Assembly (NCBI GenBank): GCA_002400495.2
Contig: NVQL02000081.1
Location: 1 to 34,730, forward strand
DNA: 34,730 bases
DNA from: Alphaproteobacteria bacterium
GTDB lineage: Bacteria > Pseudomonadota > Alphaproteobacteria > Rhizobiales > OSC116
Reading direction: 5' to 3'
Positions 24,576 through 34,000 of this stretch are shown here, in pieces. Under the pieces are notes generated by a model that was not told the origin of the DNA, did no database searches, and saw nothing but the letters and a program-made list of their open reading frames with translations. The position numbers and the translations under genes are program-made. Every line of letters starts with the position of its first letter. Positions within the stretch are counted from its first letter, which is position 1.

Positions 24576-26402
24576 ATGTGCGGAATTATCGGAATTGTTA
24601 CGGGACATACAGTCGTTACAGGGCTTATTTCATCGCTAAAACTGCTGGAATATCGCGGTTATGACAGCGCGGGCATTGCCACCATGCAAGATGGCCAAGT
24701 GTGGCGCGAACGAGCAGCGGGTAAGCTGGCTAATTTAGAGAAAAAAATCAAAGATGATGGGGTTCGCGAAGGTGGCATCGGCATTGGCCATACTAGATGG
24801 GCGACCCATGGCGCACCAACCGAAGGCAATGCTCATCCGCATATTGTTGACAATGTCATCATCGTGCATAATGGCATTATCGAAAATTATGCCGAATTGC
24901 GCGATGAATTGCTCGAAAATGGTGCAAATATGCAAAGTGAGACCGATACAGAGGTGATTGGCCATTTGATTAGCCAGCAACTTAAAATTGATAAAAATAT
25001 CGAAACAGCGGTGCAAACGGCGATTGGTAAGTTAACCGGTGCGTTTGCGTTGGCCATTATGATTAAAGGTGAAGAAAATTTACTGATTGGCGCCCGCAAA
25101 GGTTGCCCATTGGTGGTTGGTATTGGGGATGTAGAAGGCCATTATATTGGCTCAGATGCTTTGGCTTTGTCACCATTCTCGCGCCAAATTATTTATCTTG
25201 AAGAGGGTGATTTTGTATTCGCCTCCAAAGAAGATTACCGAATTTTTGATCAAGCTGGCACATTGGTGACCCGCGATATCAACCATGTTGAAGTTCAAAG
25301 CGCCACAATGGATAAGGGCAATCACAAACATTATATGGCGAAAGAGTTTTTCGAGCAGCCAGACGTTGTGCAGCATACATTGGCGCATTATTTGAATATG
25401 GATGACAACCAAATCAATATTGATGCTAACCTTGATATCAAGAAATTTGATCGCATTATTATCGTTTCATGCGGTACATCATACTATGCCGCCAGCGTGG
25501 CTAAATATTGGCTTGAAGAAGCCACTAATATGAGCGTTGAAGTGGATGTTGCCTCTGAATATAGATATCGAAACCCACCACTGAATGCTAAATGCTTGTT
25601 CATTGTGGTGTCACAATCGGGCGAAACTGCCGATAGCCTCGCGGCGTTGCGTTTGGCCAAACATAAAGGCGCAACCACGGTGGCTATCGTCAACGTGTCG
25701 ACATCAACCATGTCGCGTGAGGCCGACTTTGTATTGCCTACTTTTGCGGGCATAGAGGTGTGTGTGGCGTCTACCAAAGCTTTCATGTGTCAAATCAGCG
25801 TATTGGCGACATTGTCGATCGCGTTGGGCAAGGCCATTGGGCATATTAATGCCGATCAAGCCACGACAATGGCTAGTGATTTGGCACAATTGCCACGGCT
25901 AATTAATGACGCTTTTATGGTCGAGCCTGAGATAAAAGAATTGGCACATGATATTTCCAAGGTGGAGCATATGCTGTTTCTTGGGCGTAATACCAGCTTC
26001 CCGATTGCCATGGAAGGCGCGCTGAAGCTTAAAGAAATTACATATATTCATGCGGAAGGTTATGCCGCAGGTGAATTAAAACATGGGCCGATCGCACTGA
26101 TTGATGAAAAAATGCCACTTATTATTATTGCACCTGATAATGAGGTGTATGAGAAAACCCGCTCTAATATTGAAGAGATTGCCGCCCGTGGTGGTGACAT
26201 TACAGTTCTGACCACTCAAAAGCGCGCGAAAGAAATTCGAAAGCTTGGGCTTAAGGCCATAGCTTTGCCAGATTGCAGTTCGTTTCTGGCACCCTTTATT
26301 TATACCGTGCCTGTACAATTATTGGCTTATCATACAGCGGTGCATATGGGCACAGATGTTGATCAACCGCGTAATTTAGCGAAATCTGTAACTGTTGAGT
26401 GA
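24576..26402 (+). CDS. glmS: Glutamine-fructose-6-phosphate aminotransferase (isomerizing)
   Basis: GlmS makes glucosamine-6-phosphate from fructose-6-phosphate and glutamine, the first step towards UDP-GlcNAc. It has 608 residues. The N-terminal Ntn glutaminase begins MCGIIGIVTG, with Cys2 as nucleophile after methionine removal, and has GHTRWATHGAPTEGNAHPH and SETDTEVIGHLI. Two SIS sugar-isomerase domains follow (SCGTSYYAASVAKYWLEEA, VSQSGETADSLAALRLAK, and EGYAAGELKHGPIALID). The end DQPRNLAKSVTVE is canonical. The leader is only 66 bases, too short and without the conserved core for a glmS ribozyme. Confidence 0.98.
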   Translation: MCGIIGIVTGHTVVTGLISSLKLLEYRGYDSAGIATMQDGQVWRERAAGKLANLEKKIKDDGVREGGIGIGHTRWATHGAPTEGNAHPHIVDNVIIVHNGIIENYAELRDELLENGANMQSETDTEVIGHLISQQLKIDKNIETAVQTAIGKLTGAFALAIMIKGEENLLIGARKGCPLVVGIGDVEGHYIGSDALALSPFSRQIIYLEEGDFVFASKEDYRIFDQAGTLVTRDINHVEVQSATMDKGNHKHYMAKEFFEQPDVVQHTLAHYLNMDDNQINIDANLDIKKFDRIIIVSCGTSYYAASVAKYWLEEATNMSVEVDVASEYRYRNPPLNAKCLFIVVSQSGETADSLAALRLAKHKGATTVAIVNVSTSTMSREADFVLPTFAGIEVCVASTKAFMCQISVLATLSIALGKAIGHINADQATTMASDLAQLPRLINDAFMVEPEIKELAHDISKVEHMLFLGRNTSFPIAMEGALKLKEITYIHAEGYAAGELKHGPIALIDEKMPLIIIAPDNEVYEKTRSNIEEIAARGGDITVLTTQKRAKEIRKLGLKAIALPDCSSFLAPFIYTVPVQLLAYHTAVHMGTDVDQPRNLAKSVTVE

Positions 26403-26445
26403 AGAAGGTTTTTAAATAGTTATATTTTAGGCTAGGCTGTTGTTA

Positions 26446-27759
26446 ATGATTCTTTTGGCGGCCACTAAATATATGTTTTGTTTTATAAAAAATTTGTGTC
26501 ATAAATTCGCACTGCTGGCCTTTTTGATACTTGCAATGCCTGCTGTGGCTGATGATTTTATGCAACAAGCGCGTATGTTTTTAGAGGTAAGTGACGCAAC
26601 CGTTGAGCAAAATCAAGATTATATAGCGCTATCTAATCAGTTCACCGCCGAAGGCGAATTTACCGCAGCAGAATTGGCGGAGTTATTTCTTATTCGTGCC
26701 GTTGTTTTCTCGCGGCTTAAAGATAGTGAAAACGCCTTTGAAAGTTACTTTGCAGCTCTGGAAAGCGGTCATCTATCGCCCATTTTAATCGCCGAAACTT
26801 ATAAAAACCGTGGACTGTTATTTTATAGCGATGCTGCCTATACTGAAGCCAAAGATGATTTTGAACAAGCGCTTAAAATATTGTCGGGCAATGCTGAATT
26901 ACATTATTATTTAGCCAATAGCTATTTTGGATTGTCGGATTTTAAAAACGCCCTTAATCAATATGATCTTGCGCTTGATGGCATGGCGAATAATCGTTTT
27001 TTGGCCTATTATGGCAAAGCATCAATTTACTATCAACAAAAACAGTATGAAAAATCGCGCGAAATTTTAGGTAAGAGTTTAGAAATGCGTAGTGATTTTG
27101 AACCAGCTTTACAATTGTTGGATGAGATTGATGCGCTGAACAATGTTGGTTTGCCATCGCGCAGCGTTGTGGCTGAACAAGGTACTGAACAAGGTACTGA
27201 ACAGGTTGAAAGCAAACAGCTCACTGCCAATGAAATTTATAATCGATTGTTAAAACAGGCTCTTGATGCCAAACAAAAAGGTGGTGATGCCACGCAAATG
27301 AAAATTAAGCTCAGCCTCACTCAAGACCGAATTGATAATTTAACAACTGCTACCATTCCAAATGTGAAGAAAAGGCCAGAAGTGAATTTGCGCGAAGCCA
27401 GGCCAAAATTTAATTTACATATCCCAACTATACCGCCTTCTATTGCCCAAACCCAGCAATCAAAACTTAAAAACAAATCACTAAATATAAATAAACCTGA
27501 ACAGTTTAAAGGCTATTTTTTACAACTTTCTAGTGGCGCTAACCAAGAAAACGCGCATAAATATTATCATCGAATTGTTAAAAAACATGGAATATTACTG
27601 GCCAAGCGCCCCTATGTGATCAGGCCGTTTAAGAACGTTAAGCAACAAATAAATTATCAATTACTATTATCTGGCTTTCAATCATACAAGCAAGCCAATT
27701 CACTTTGCAAATTTTTAAAAGCCCGAAATAACGATTGTTTTGTGCGTCATATTAAATAA
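26446..27759 (+). CDS. Exported TPR protein with C-terminal SPOR domain
   Basis: About 437 residues. A signal peptide or anchor (FALLAFLILAMPAVADD) is followed by four to five TPR units at about 55-225 (for example AESYKNRG-like AETYKNRGLLFYSDAAYTEA, AELHYYLANSYFGLSDFKNA, AYYGKASIYYQQKQYEKSRE). A linker rich in Gln/Lys/Asn follows. The C-terminal SPOR domain (about 360-437) has GYFLQLSSGANQENAHKYYH and NYQLLLSGFQSYKQANSLCK, ending in a C-x9-C pair. SPOR domains bind peptidoglycan, so a cell-wall or division role is likely. The start is uncertain: the ATG at 26446 or the one at 26473, which gives a neater signal peptide. It lies between glmS and DUF502, a place where I recall no standard gene. 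Confidence 0.75.
   Translation: MILLAATKYMFCFIKNLCHKFALLAFLILAMPAVADDFMQQARMFLEVSDATVEQNQDYIALSNQFTAEGEFTAAELAELFLIRAVVFSRLKDSENAFESYFAALESGHLSPILIAETYKNRGLLFYSDAAYTEAKDDFEQALKILSGNAELHYYLANSYFGLSDFKNALNQYDLALDGMANNRFLAYYGKASIYYQQKQYEKSREILGKSLEMRSDFEPALQLLDEIDALNNVGLPSRSVVAEQGTEQGTEQVESKQLTANEIYNRLLKQALDAKQKGGDATQMKIKLSLTQDRIDNLTTATIPNVKKRPEVNLREARPKFNLHIPTIPPSIAQTQQSKLKNKSLNINKPEQFKGYFLQLSSGANQENAHKYYHRIVKKHGILLAKRPYVIRPFKNVKQQINYQLLLSGFQSYKQANSLCKFLKARNNDCFVRHIK
27172..27207 (+). repeat. 12-base tandem repeat in the TPR/SPOR gene
   Basis: GAACAAGGTACT occurs twice in a row, followed by a third partial copy (GAACAGGTT). It encodes the linker EQGTEQGTEQ. The unit is a multiple of three, so copy changes keep the frame. 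It sits in a flexible linker between the TPR and SPOR parts. Confidence 0.7.
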
Positions 27760-27826
27760 ACTTGCAATATTAGCGGTGAACCTCTATTTGATAGTTGAAT
27801 TATAGATATCAGACAGGGCAGTATAT

Positions 27827-28483
27827 ATGACAAATGAAGTGAAAAAAAAGGTTGGGCTGTTCAATCGACTGCGCACTTATTTTTTAACTGGCCTGGTAAT
27901 TGCTGCACCAATCGCCATTACAATTTGGGCCACTCTGTGGGTCATTGGCTTGATTGATAATTGGATTTTACCAATTATTCCAAAAACTTACTTACCTGAA
28001 ACTTATTTAAAATTCTCCATACCTGGGATTGGTGTGGTTTTTGCGGTTATCGCACTGATTTTATTGGGTGCCCTGACGGCTAACTTATTTGGTCGTACAT
28101 TGGTGAATATTGGTACCGGCTGGTTGGAGAAAATGCCGATAGTGCGCACCATGTATAAGGCGCTTAAACAAATATTTGAAACTGTGGCCAGTCAGGGCGA
28201 GTCAAATTTCAAACAAGTGGTTTTGGTGGAATATCCGCGTCGAGGCATATATGCCATTGCTTTTGTTGCGACCGATACCAAGGGTGAGGTAAAGCAAAAA
28301 TTTGATGAACCAATGGTCAGCGTTTTCTTGCCGACAACGCCCAATCCGACCAGTGGTTTTCTGTTATTTGTGCCTAAAAAAGATGTTAAAGTGCTTGATA
28401 TGACGGTTGAAGATGGCGCTAAGCTGGTTATTTCGGCTGGCTTGGTTAACCCTGAAACGTTGCCAATTAAAAAGAATAATTAG
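27827..28483 (+). CDS. DUF502 membrane protein
   Basis: A 218-residue protein of the DUF502 family (function unknown), which is widespread in alphaproteobacteria next to recG. Two hydrophobic helices are visible: about 18-44 (YFLTGLVIAAPIAITIWATL) and 65-88 (IPGIGVVFAVIALILLGALT). Conserved family stretches follow: GWLEKMPIVRTMYKALKQIF, VLVEYPRRGIYAIAFV, VFLPTTPNPTSGFLLFVPKK and MTVEDGAKLVISAGLVNPE. AGGGCAG lies ahead of the ATG as a ribosome site. The stop overlaps the recG stop by 4 bases. Confidence 0.92.
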   Translation: MTNEVKKKVGLFNRLRTYFLTGLVIAAPIAITIWATLWVIGLIDNWILPIIPKTYLPETYLKFSIPGIGVVFAVIALILLGALTANLFGRTLVNIGTGWLEKMPIVRTMYKALKQIFETVASQGESNFKQVVLVEYPRRGIYAIAFVATDTKGEVKQKFDEPMVSVFLPTTPNPTSGFLLFVPKKDVKVLDMTVEDGAKLVISAGLVNPETLPIKKNN

Positions 28484-30591
28484 CCAGCATTTAACAATTT
28501 AATTGCTTGATCGCGGTCAAATAAGTAAAGCAGAACACGCAAGTTCTGGTTTTTATCTTTGGTGAGATGTGGATCTGTTTCTATAATCAACCGTGCTTGT
28601 TTATGAGCAATTTCAATTAAATCTGCTTGGTTTTCAACATCAGCCAGTCGCATTCTAATTTCACCACTTTGTTGTGCGCCCAATAAATCGCCACCACCAC
28701 GCAGCTCCAAGTCTTTTTCGGAAATTAGAAAGCCATCTTCGGTCTGGCGCATGATTTTTAACCGTTCCTGTGCCACCTTACCAAGCGGCGTGCCGTATAA
28801 TAATATACAGTTAGATTGCGCACTGCCGCGCCCGACGCGGCCGCGTAGCTGATGTAATTGCGATAGGCCAAACCGTTCGGCATGCTCAATGATCATAATG
28901 GTTGCTTCGGGCACATTTACTCCCACTTCAACCACGGTGGTTGCAACCAATATTTTTATCTCGCCATTTTTAAATTTTTGCATCACTTCATCTTTTTCTT
29001 CGGCTTTCATGCGGCCATGTATCAAACCGACATGGCCTGGATGGGCGTGGTTTAGCATGGCAAAGCGATCTTCGACATTGGTCAGTTGCATTAGCTCGCT
29101 TTCTTCAACCAAAGGGCAAATCCAATAAATCCGCTGGTTGTCTTTTATTGCACGGCTGGCAGCTTGCATAATGTCGCCCAATTTTTCTAGGGGCATTGCC
29201 ACGGTTTTAATTGGTTTGCGGCCTGCGGGCTTTTCAGTCAGTTTAGACACGCTCATATCGCCATAATTGGTCAGCACTAAGGTGCGCGGTATTGGTGTGG
29301 CAGTCATTACCAATAGGTCGGTTTTTAAGCCTTTATTTTGTAACGCCAAGCGTTGATGCACGCCAAATCTATGTTGTTCATCGATCACCGCAAGGCCTAA
29401 ATTTTTAAACCCAACATCAGCTTGGAACAACGCGTGGGTGCCAATTAAAACATCAATCTCACCACTGTCTAACCGCGCCAATATGTCAGCACGTGTTTTA
29501 CCTTTATTGCGTCCAGTTAAAATTTCAACCTGTAACCCCAAAGCGTTACAATAGGGTGTCATAAATTCTAAATGTTGGCGGGCCAAAATCTCTGTTGGGG
29601 CCATGATGGCCGTTTGATATCCTGCCTCGATCGCGTTGAGCATGGCCATGAGTGCCACTACAGTTTTACCACTGCCAACATCGCCTTGTAGCAAGCGCAC
29701 CATGCGTTGCTCGGCCTGCATGTCTTGTTTAATCTCGTCATAAGAGGTTAGCTGCGAGGCAGTTAATTCAAACGGCAATTGCGTTTTAAGTTTGGTGACC
29801 AATTCATCATTAGATTTTATCTGGTTGCCACTGATCGCCACGACATGTTTGCGGGTTAAGGCTAATGCCAATTGATTGGCGAAAATTTCATCAAATGCAA
29901 TGCGCTGTCTGTGTGGGCTATTGCCAACGATAATTTCGGGCAAATCTGCCTGATGCAAGCCGACAATTGCCTCATTAAATGTCGGCCATTTTTCTCGATC
30001 AATCAGCGGCTTGTCTAACCACTCGGGCAGGGAGGGTAATTGTTCAATCAACTGTGTGATCGATTTACGCAATGTTTTACCTGCGAGGCCTGCCGTCATT
30101 GGATAAACAGGTTCAAACAAAGGCAGGGTTTTCATTTCTTCTTCATCAGCGGTAAAATCGGGATGGTTGATTTGCAATTTACCGTTATATTCTTCAACTT
30201 TGCCGCCAACATAACGCACTTCACCTTCGGGCAGGGAGGTTTTGAGATAATCACCGCGGGCTCTGAAATAACTCAGGGTAATTTCGCCTGTGTCATCATG
30301 ACAAATGATGCGGTAAGGAATGCGGTTGTTATGGCGTGGCGGCACCATATGCTTGCCAATTTGCAGTTTTATCGTTGCATATTGCTCGGGGATTAATTGC
30401 TCAACCTTTGGCTGTTCACGCCTGTCTTTATAGCCTAACGGTAGATGAAACAATAAATCAACATAGCGCGCGCTTTGGTTCGGCTCGATATGCCGCCCTA
30501 GCAAGCGGGTGATATTCTGCGCCACTTTTGGCCCAACGCCTTTAAGTGATGTTACGGGTTTAAAAAAATAATTTAAAATTTCTGGACGCAT
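28480..30591 (-). CDS. recG: ATP-dependent DNA helicase RecG
   Basis: RecG reverses stalled forks and processes branched DNA. It has 703 residues. The N-terminal wedge/OB region is at about 60-160 (YKDRREQ, FRARGDYLKTSLPEGE). The helicase core has Walker A GDVGSGKT (303-310), APTEILARQH, the DEQH box (404-407) in VIDEQHRFGVHQR, MTATPIPRTL, and the C-terminal motif VI QLHQLRGRVGRG. All motifs are intact. It faces DUF502 and is divergent from sdhE-mfd, an arrangement shared by many alphaproteobacteria. A GGAG lies about 10 bases before the ATG. Confidence 0.98.
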   Translation of the reverse strand: MRPEILNYFFKPVTSLKGVGPKVAQNITRLLGRHIEPNQSARYVDLLFHLPLGYKDRREQPKVEQLIPEQYATIKLQIGKHMVPPRHNNRIPYRIICHDDTGEITLSYFRARGDYLKTSLPEGEVRYVGGKVEEYNGKLQINHPDFTADEEEMKTLPLFEPVYPMTAGLAGKTLRKSITQLIEQLPSLPEWLDKPLIDREKWPTFNEAIVGLHQADLPEIIVGNSPHRQRIAFDEIFANQLALALTRKHVVAISGNQIKSNDELVTKLKTQLPFELTASQLTSYDEIKQDMQAEQRMVRLLQGDVGSGKTVVALMAMLNAIEAGYQTAIMAPTEILARQHLEFMTPYCNALGLQVEILTGRNKGKTRADILARLDSGEIDVLIGTHALFQADVGFKNLGLAVIDEQHRFGVHQRLALQNKGLKTDLLVMTATPIPRTLVLTNYGDMSVSKLTEKPAGRKPIKTVAMPLEKLGDIMQAASRAIKDNQRIYWICPLVEESELMQLTNVEDRFAMLNHAHPGHVGLIHGRMKAEEKDEVMQKFKNGEIKILVATTVVEVGVNVPEATIMIIEHAERFGLSQLHQLRGRVGRGSAQSNCILLYGTPLGKVAQERLKIMRQTEDGFLISEKDLELRGGGDLLGAQQSGEIRMRLADVENQADLIEIAHKQARLIIETDPHLTKDKNQNLRVLLYLFDRDQAIKLLNAG

Positions 30592-30722
30592 AACACCGTC
30601 TCTCCACGTTCGATTCTATTTATAAACAAAGGGTGAACATCAATCAACAATTATTGTGGACATGACTCAATTTTACCCTTATAAAATGCTTATCATATCA
30701 CTAGAATAAATAGGCAAATAGC

Positions 30723-31004
30723 ATGCAAGATATTGAAGTTTATAAGAAAAAACTTATGTTCCGCGCTTGGCACCGCGGCATGAAAGAATTGGACTTATTA
30801 ATGGGAACTTTTGCGCAAGATGAGCTTGCTGGTTTAGAAGGTGATGAATTGGCTCAATTTGAGCGACTTATCGACTCTGAAGATAATGATTTGTTGAATT
30901 ATTTTAATGGCAAGCAAGCGGTACCGAGTGCGTTGGCAGGTAGTGTGTTTGAGCGCATTAAAGCCCAAGTTTTTACTCCAGATAAATATGGCAAGAATCT
31001 CTAA
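30723..31004 (+). CDS. sdhE: Succinate dehydrogenase assembly factor (flavinator)
   Basis: SdhE helps attach FAD covalently to the flavoprotein subunit of succinate dehydrogenase. It has 93 residues, typical of the family. The RGxxE motif is in WHRGMKELDLLMG, followed by FERLIDSEDNDLLNYFNG, the standard DUF339/Sdh5 pattern. The stop codon touches the mfd start with no base between, so mfd is translationally coupled. The order recG, sdhE, mfd is conserved in alphaproteobacteria. Confidence 0.95.
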   Translation: MQDIEVYKKKLMFRAWHRGMKELDLLMGTFAQDELAGLEGDELAQFERLIDSEDNDLLNYFNGKQAVPSALAGSVFERIKAQVFTPDKYGKNL

Positions 31005-34000
31005 ATGCCCATTGATAAACCGATAGAACTTACTGATCATAATGTCATATGTTCGGTACCCGAAGGTGCTGATGGGTTGGTGATTGCCAAAATTTGGCAG
31101 CAAACATTGGCTACAAATAACCTGCAAGATGTTGTGTTTGTAGCGCGTGATGATGCGCGGCTTAGTGCGATTGCTAACAACCTTAAATTCTATTTACCGC
31201 AGGTTAACCCGCTGACTATTCCTGCGTGGGATTGCTTGCCCTATGACCGCGTTTCGCCTGCCCAAAACCTTGTTGGTGAACGGCTCAAAACCTTTGCCAT
31301 TCTCACCAGTCGCAATAAGCAAGTGGCGGCTAACAAGGCTGCACAGCCGCGGCTGATACTCACCAGTATTAACGCGGTGATGATGCGCACAGCGCCTAGA
31401 GCTTATTTCGACCGTGCTTTCTTGACTTTAAAGCTTGGCAATCGCGTTAATTTAAGCGATTTTGCGGCTTATTTTGTGCGCAATGGTTTTCATAAAGTTG
31501 CGACTGTGCATGAAAAAGGCGAGTTCGCCATTCGTGGCTCGATTGTAGATATATTTTCGGGCAATATGACCTTGCCCGCTCGGCTTGATTTTTTTGGCGA
31601 TACGTTGGAGAGCATTAAGAGCTTTGACCCATTGACTCAACGCAGCCAAGCCAAATTAAAAGGCATCACCATTTTACCCGCTGGTGAGATGATGTTAAAC
31701 GATAAAACCATCTCGACCTTTCGCAGTAAATATGTTGCCGCCTTTGGCGCGGTAAAATCTGAAGATGCGCTTTATGAAGCCATCTCGGCAGGTCGCAGTG
31801 CGGTTGGCATGGAACATTGGATGCCATATTTCCATGATGATTTAGATGATATTTTTGATTTTTGCCAAAACCCTATCATCATGACCGATCATCAGATGCA
31901 AGAAAGTATCGAGGCGCGTGATGAGCTGATAAATGATTATTATAAGGCTCGGGTCGAATCTTTGGAGCATCAAGGCTTGGGTGCGCCACTATATAAACCT
32001 GTAAAACCCGAAGAATTATATATTGGCAAAGATGCATTGGCTGATATTTTGGCCGAAAAACAAACCATTGAGCTAAACAGTTTCACCATTCCTGCGGCTT
32101 TAGATGGTTCAAAGGTGATTGATTTCGGCGGCAAGATTGGCCGCAAATTTAGTGCGGAACGGCTTGAGCGAGATAAAAATATTTATGATATTGTCAGCCA
32201 ATATTTAACTGGGTTGCAAAATAACCAACAAAAAGTGCTGATATGTTGCCAATCGACTGGTAGCGCCGAGCGACTGCGTGATTTATTGCTAGATCATGGC
32301 ATCCAGAATAGTGCATTCGTCGATGATTATACTCAATTTGGTGCATTAGGCGAGGGCAGTTTGGCTTTTGCACCCACGCCAATTGCCGCAGGGTTTAGCG
32401 TTGGCAATATTCATTTCATCGCTGAGCAAGATATATTGGGCGATAGCCTTAAAAATGTTCATAAAAAACGCCGCGCTGCCGATTTTATTTCCGAAGCTTC
32501 ATCGCTGACCATTAATGATTTTATTGTGCATATCGAGCATGGCATTGGGCAATTTACGGGTCTTAAAACCATCGAGGTTTCGGGCAATCCGCATGATTGT
32601 TTGGAACTTAAATATGCGGGTGGCGATCGGCTTTATTTACCTGTCGAAAACATTGAATTGCTCAGCCGTTATGGTAGCGAAGAAATTGGCGCGCAGCTCG
32701 ATAGGTTAGGCGGCTCTGGTTGGCAAGCACGTAAAGCCAAATTAAAAGAGCGCATTAAGGATATTGCCAATAAATTAATTAAGGTGGCAGCTGAGCGTAT
32801 GCTCAAAAAAGGTAAAATTATTGCTAATCCTGATCATTTATATCAAGAATTTGTGGCACGTTTTGGTTTTAATGAGACTGATGATCAGCTGCATGCCATC
32901 GAGGATATTGTCGCTGATATGCAATCGGGCAAGCCGATGGATAGGCTTATATGTGGTGATGTTGGCTTTGGTAAAACCGAGGTGGCGTTGCGTGCGGCGT
33001 TTTTGGCGGTTATGTCTGGCATGCAAGTGGCGTTGGTAGTACCCACTACATTGTTGGCACGGCAGCATTATAAAACCTTTATTGATCGGTTTAAAGATTT
33101 GCCAATACGCATTGATCAAGCCTCGCGCTTGGTTGGTGGCAAGGCGCTTAGCGACACCAAGGCCTCGATGGCATCGGGCGAGGTGGACATTGTCATCGGC
33201 ACTCACGCTCTGCTGGCTAAAAATATTAAATTTAAAGATCTCGGCCTGCTGATTATTGATGAAGAACAGCATTTTGGAGTGGTGCATAAAGAGCGTTTGA
33301 AAGAGCTGCAATCTGACATACATGTATTGACACTCACGGCAACGCCAATACCGCGTACCATGCAATTGGCTATGACGGGGGTGCGTGAATTGTCGATTAT
33401 CGCCACACCACCAGTTGACCGCTTGGCCATCCGTACTTTCATTTCGCCGCTCGACCCTGTGATCATTCGCGAAGCTTTGATGCGTGAGCATTATCGTGGT
33501 GGGCAAAGTTTTTATGTTTGCCCACGGGTTTCTGACCTTGAGGAACGCGCGGATTTTTTACGTGAATTTGTGCCAGAGATTAAATTTGTCATCGCTCATG
33601 GGCAGATGACGCCTGCGGCATTAGACAACGTGATGAATGCTTTTTACGATGGCAAATATGACTTGTTGCTGGCCACCACTATTATTGAAAGTGGTATTGA
33701 CATTCCAACCGCAAATACGTTGATCATTCATCGCTCGGATATGTTTGGCCTTGCCCAGCTTTACCAATTGCGTGGCCGCGTCGGGCGCAGTAAAACCCGC
33801 GCTTATGCATTACTCACTTTGCCAGTTCATGGTAAAATATCCGAAAATGCTCAAAAACGGCTTAACGTGCTTCAATCGCTTGATAGTTTAGGTGCAGGCT
33901 TTACCCTTGCCAGCCATGATTTGGACATTAGGGGCGGGGGCAATCTGTTAGGTGATGAGCAATCAGGCCATGTTAGAGAAGTGGGTTTTGAGCTTTATCA

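Noticed and set aside
27174-27201. GAAC repeats that look like SOS boxes
   Set aside because: The spacing is N8, not N7, and they sit inside the coding tandem repeat of the TPR/SPOR gene.
32838-33506. Long open frame on the minus strand within mfd (222 codons)
   Set aside because: It lies fully inside the conserved helicase core of mfd, has no family features and no plausible ribosome site. It is a shadow of the real gene.
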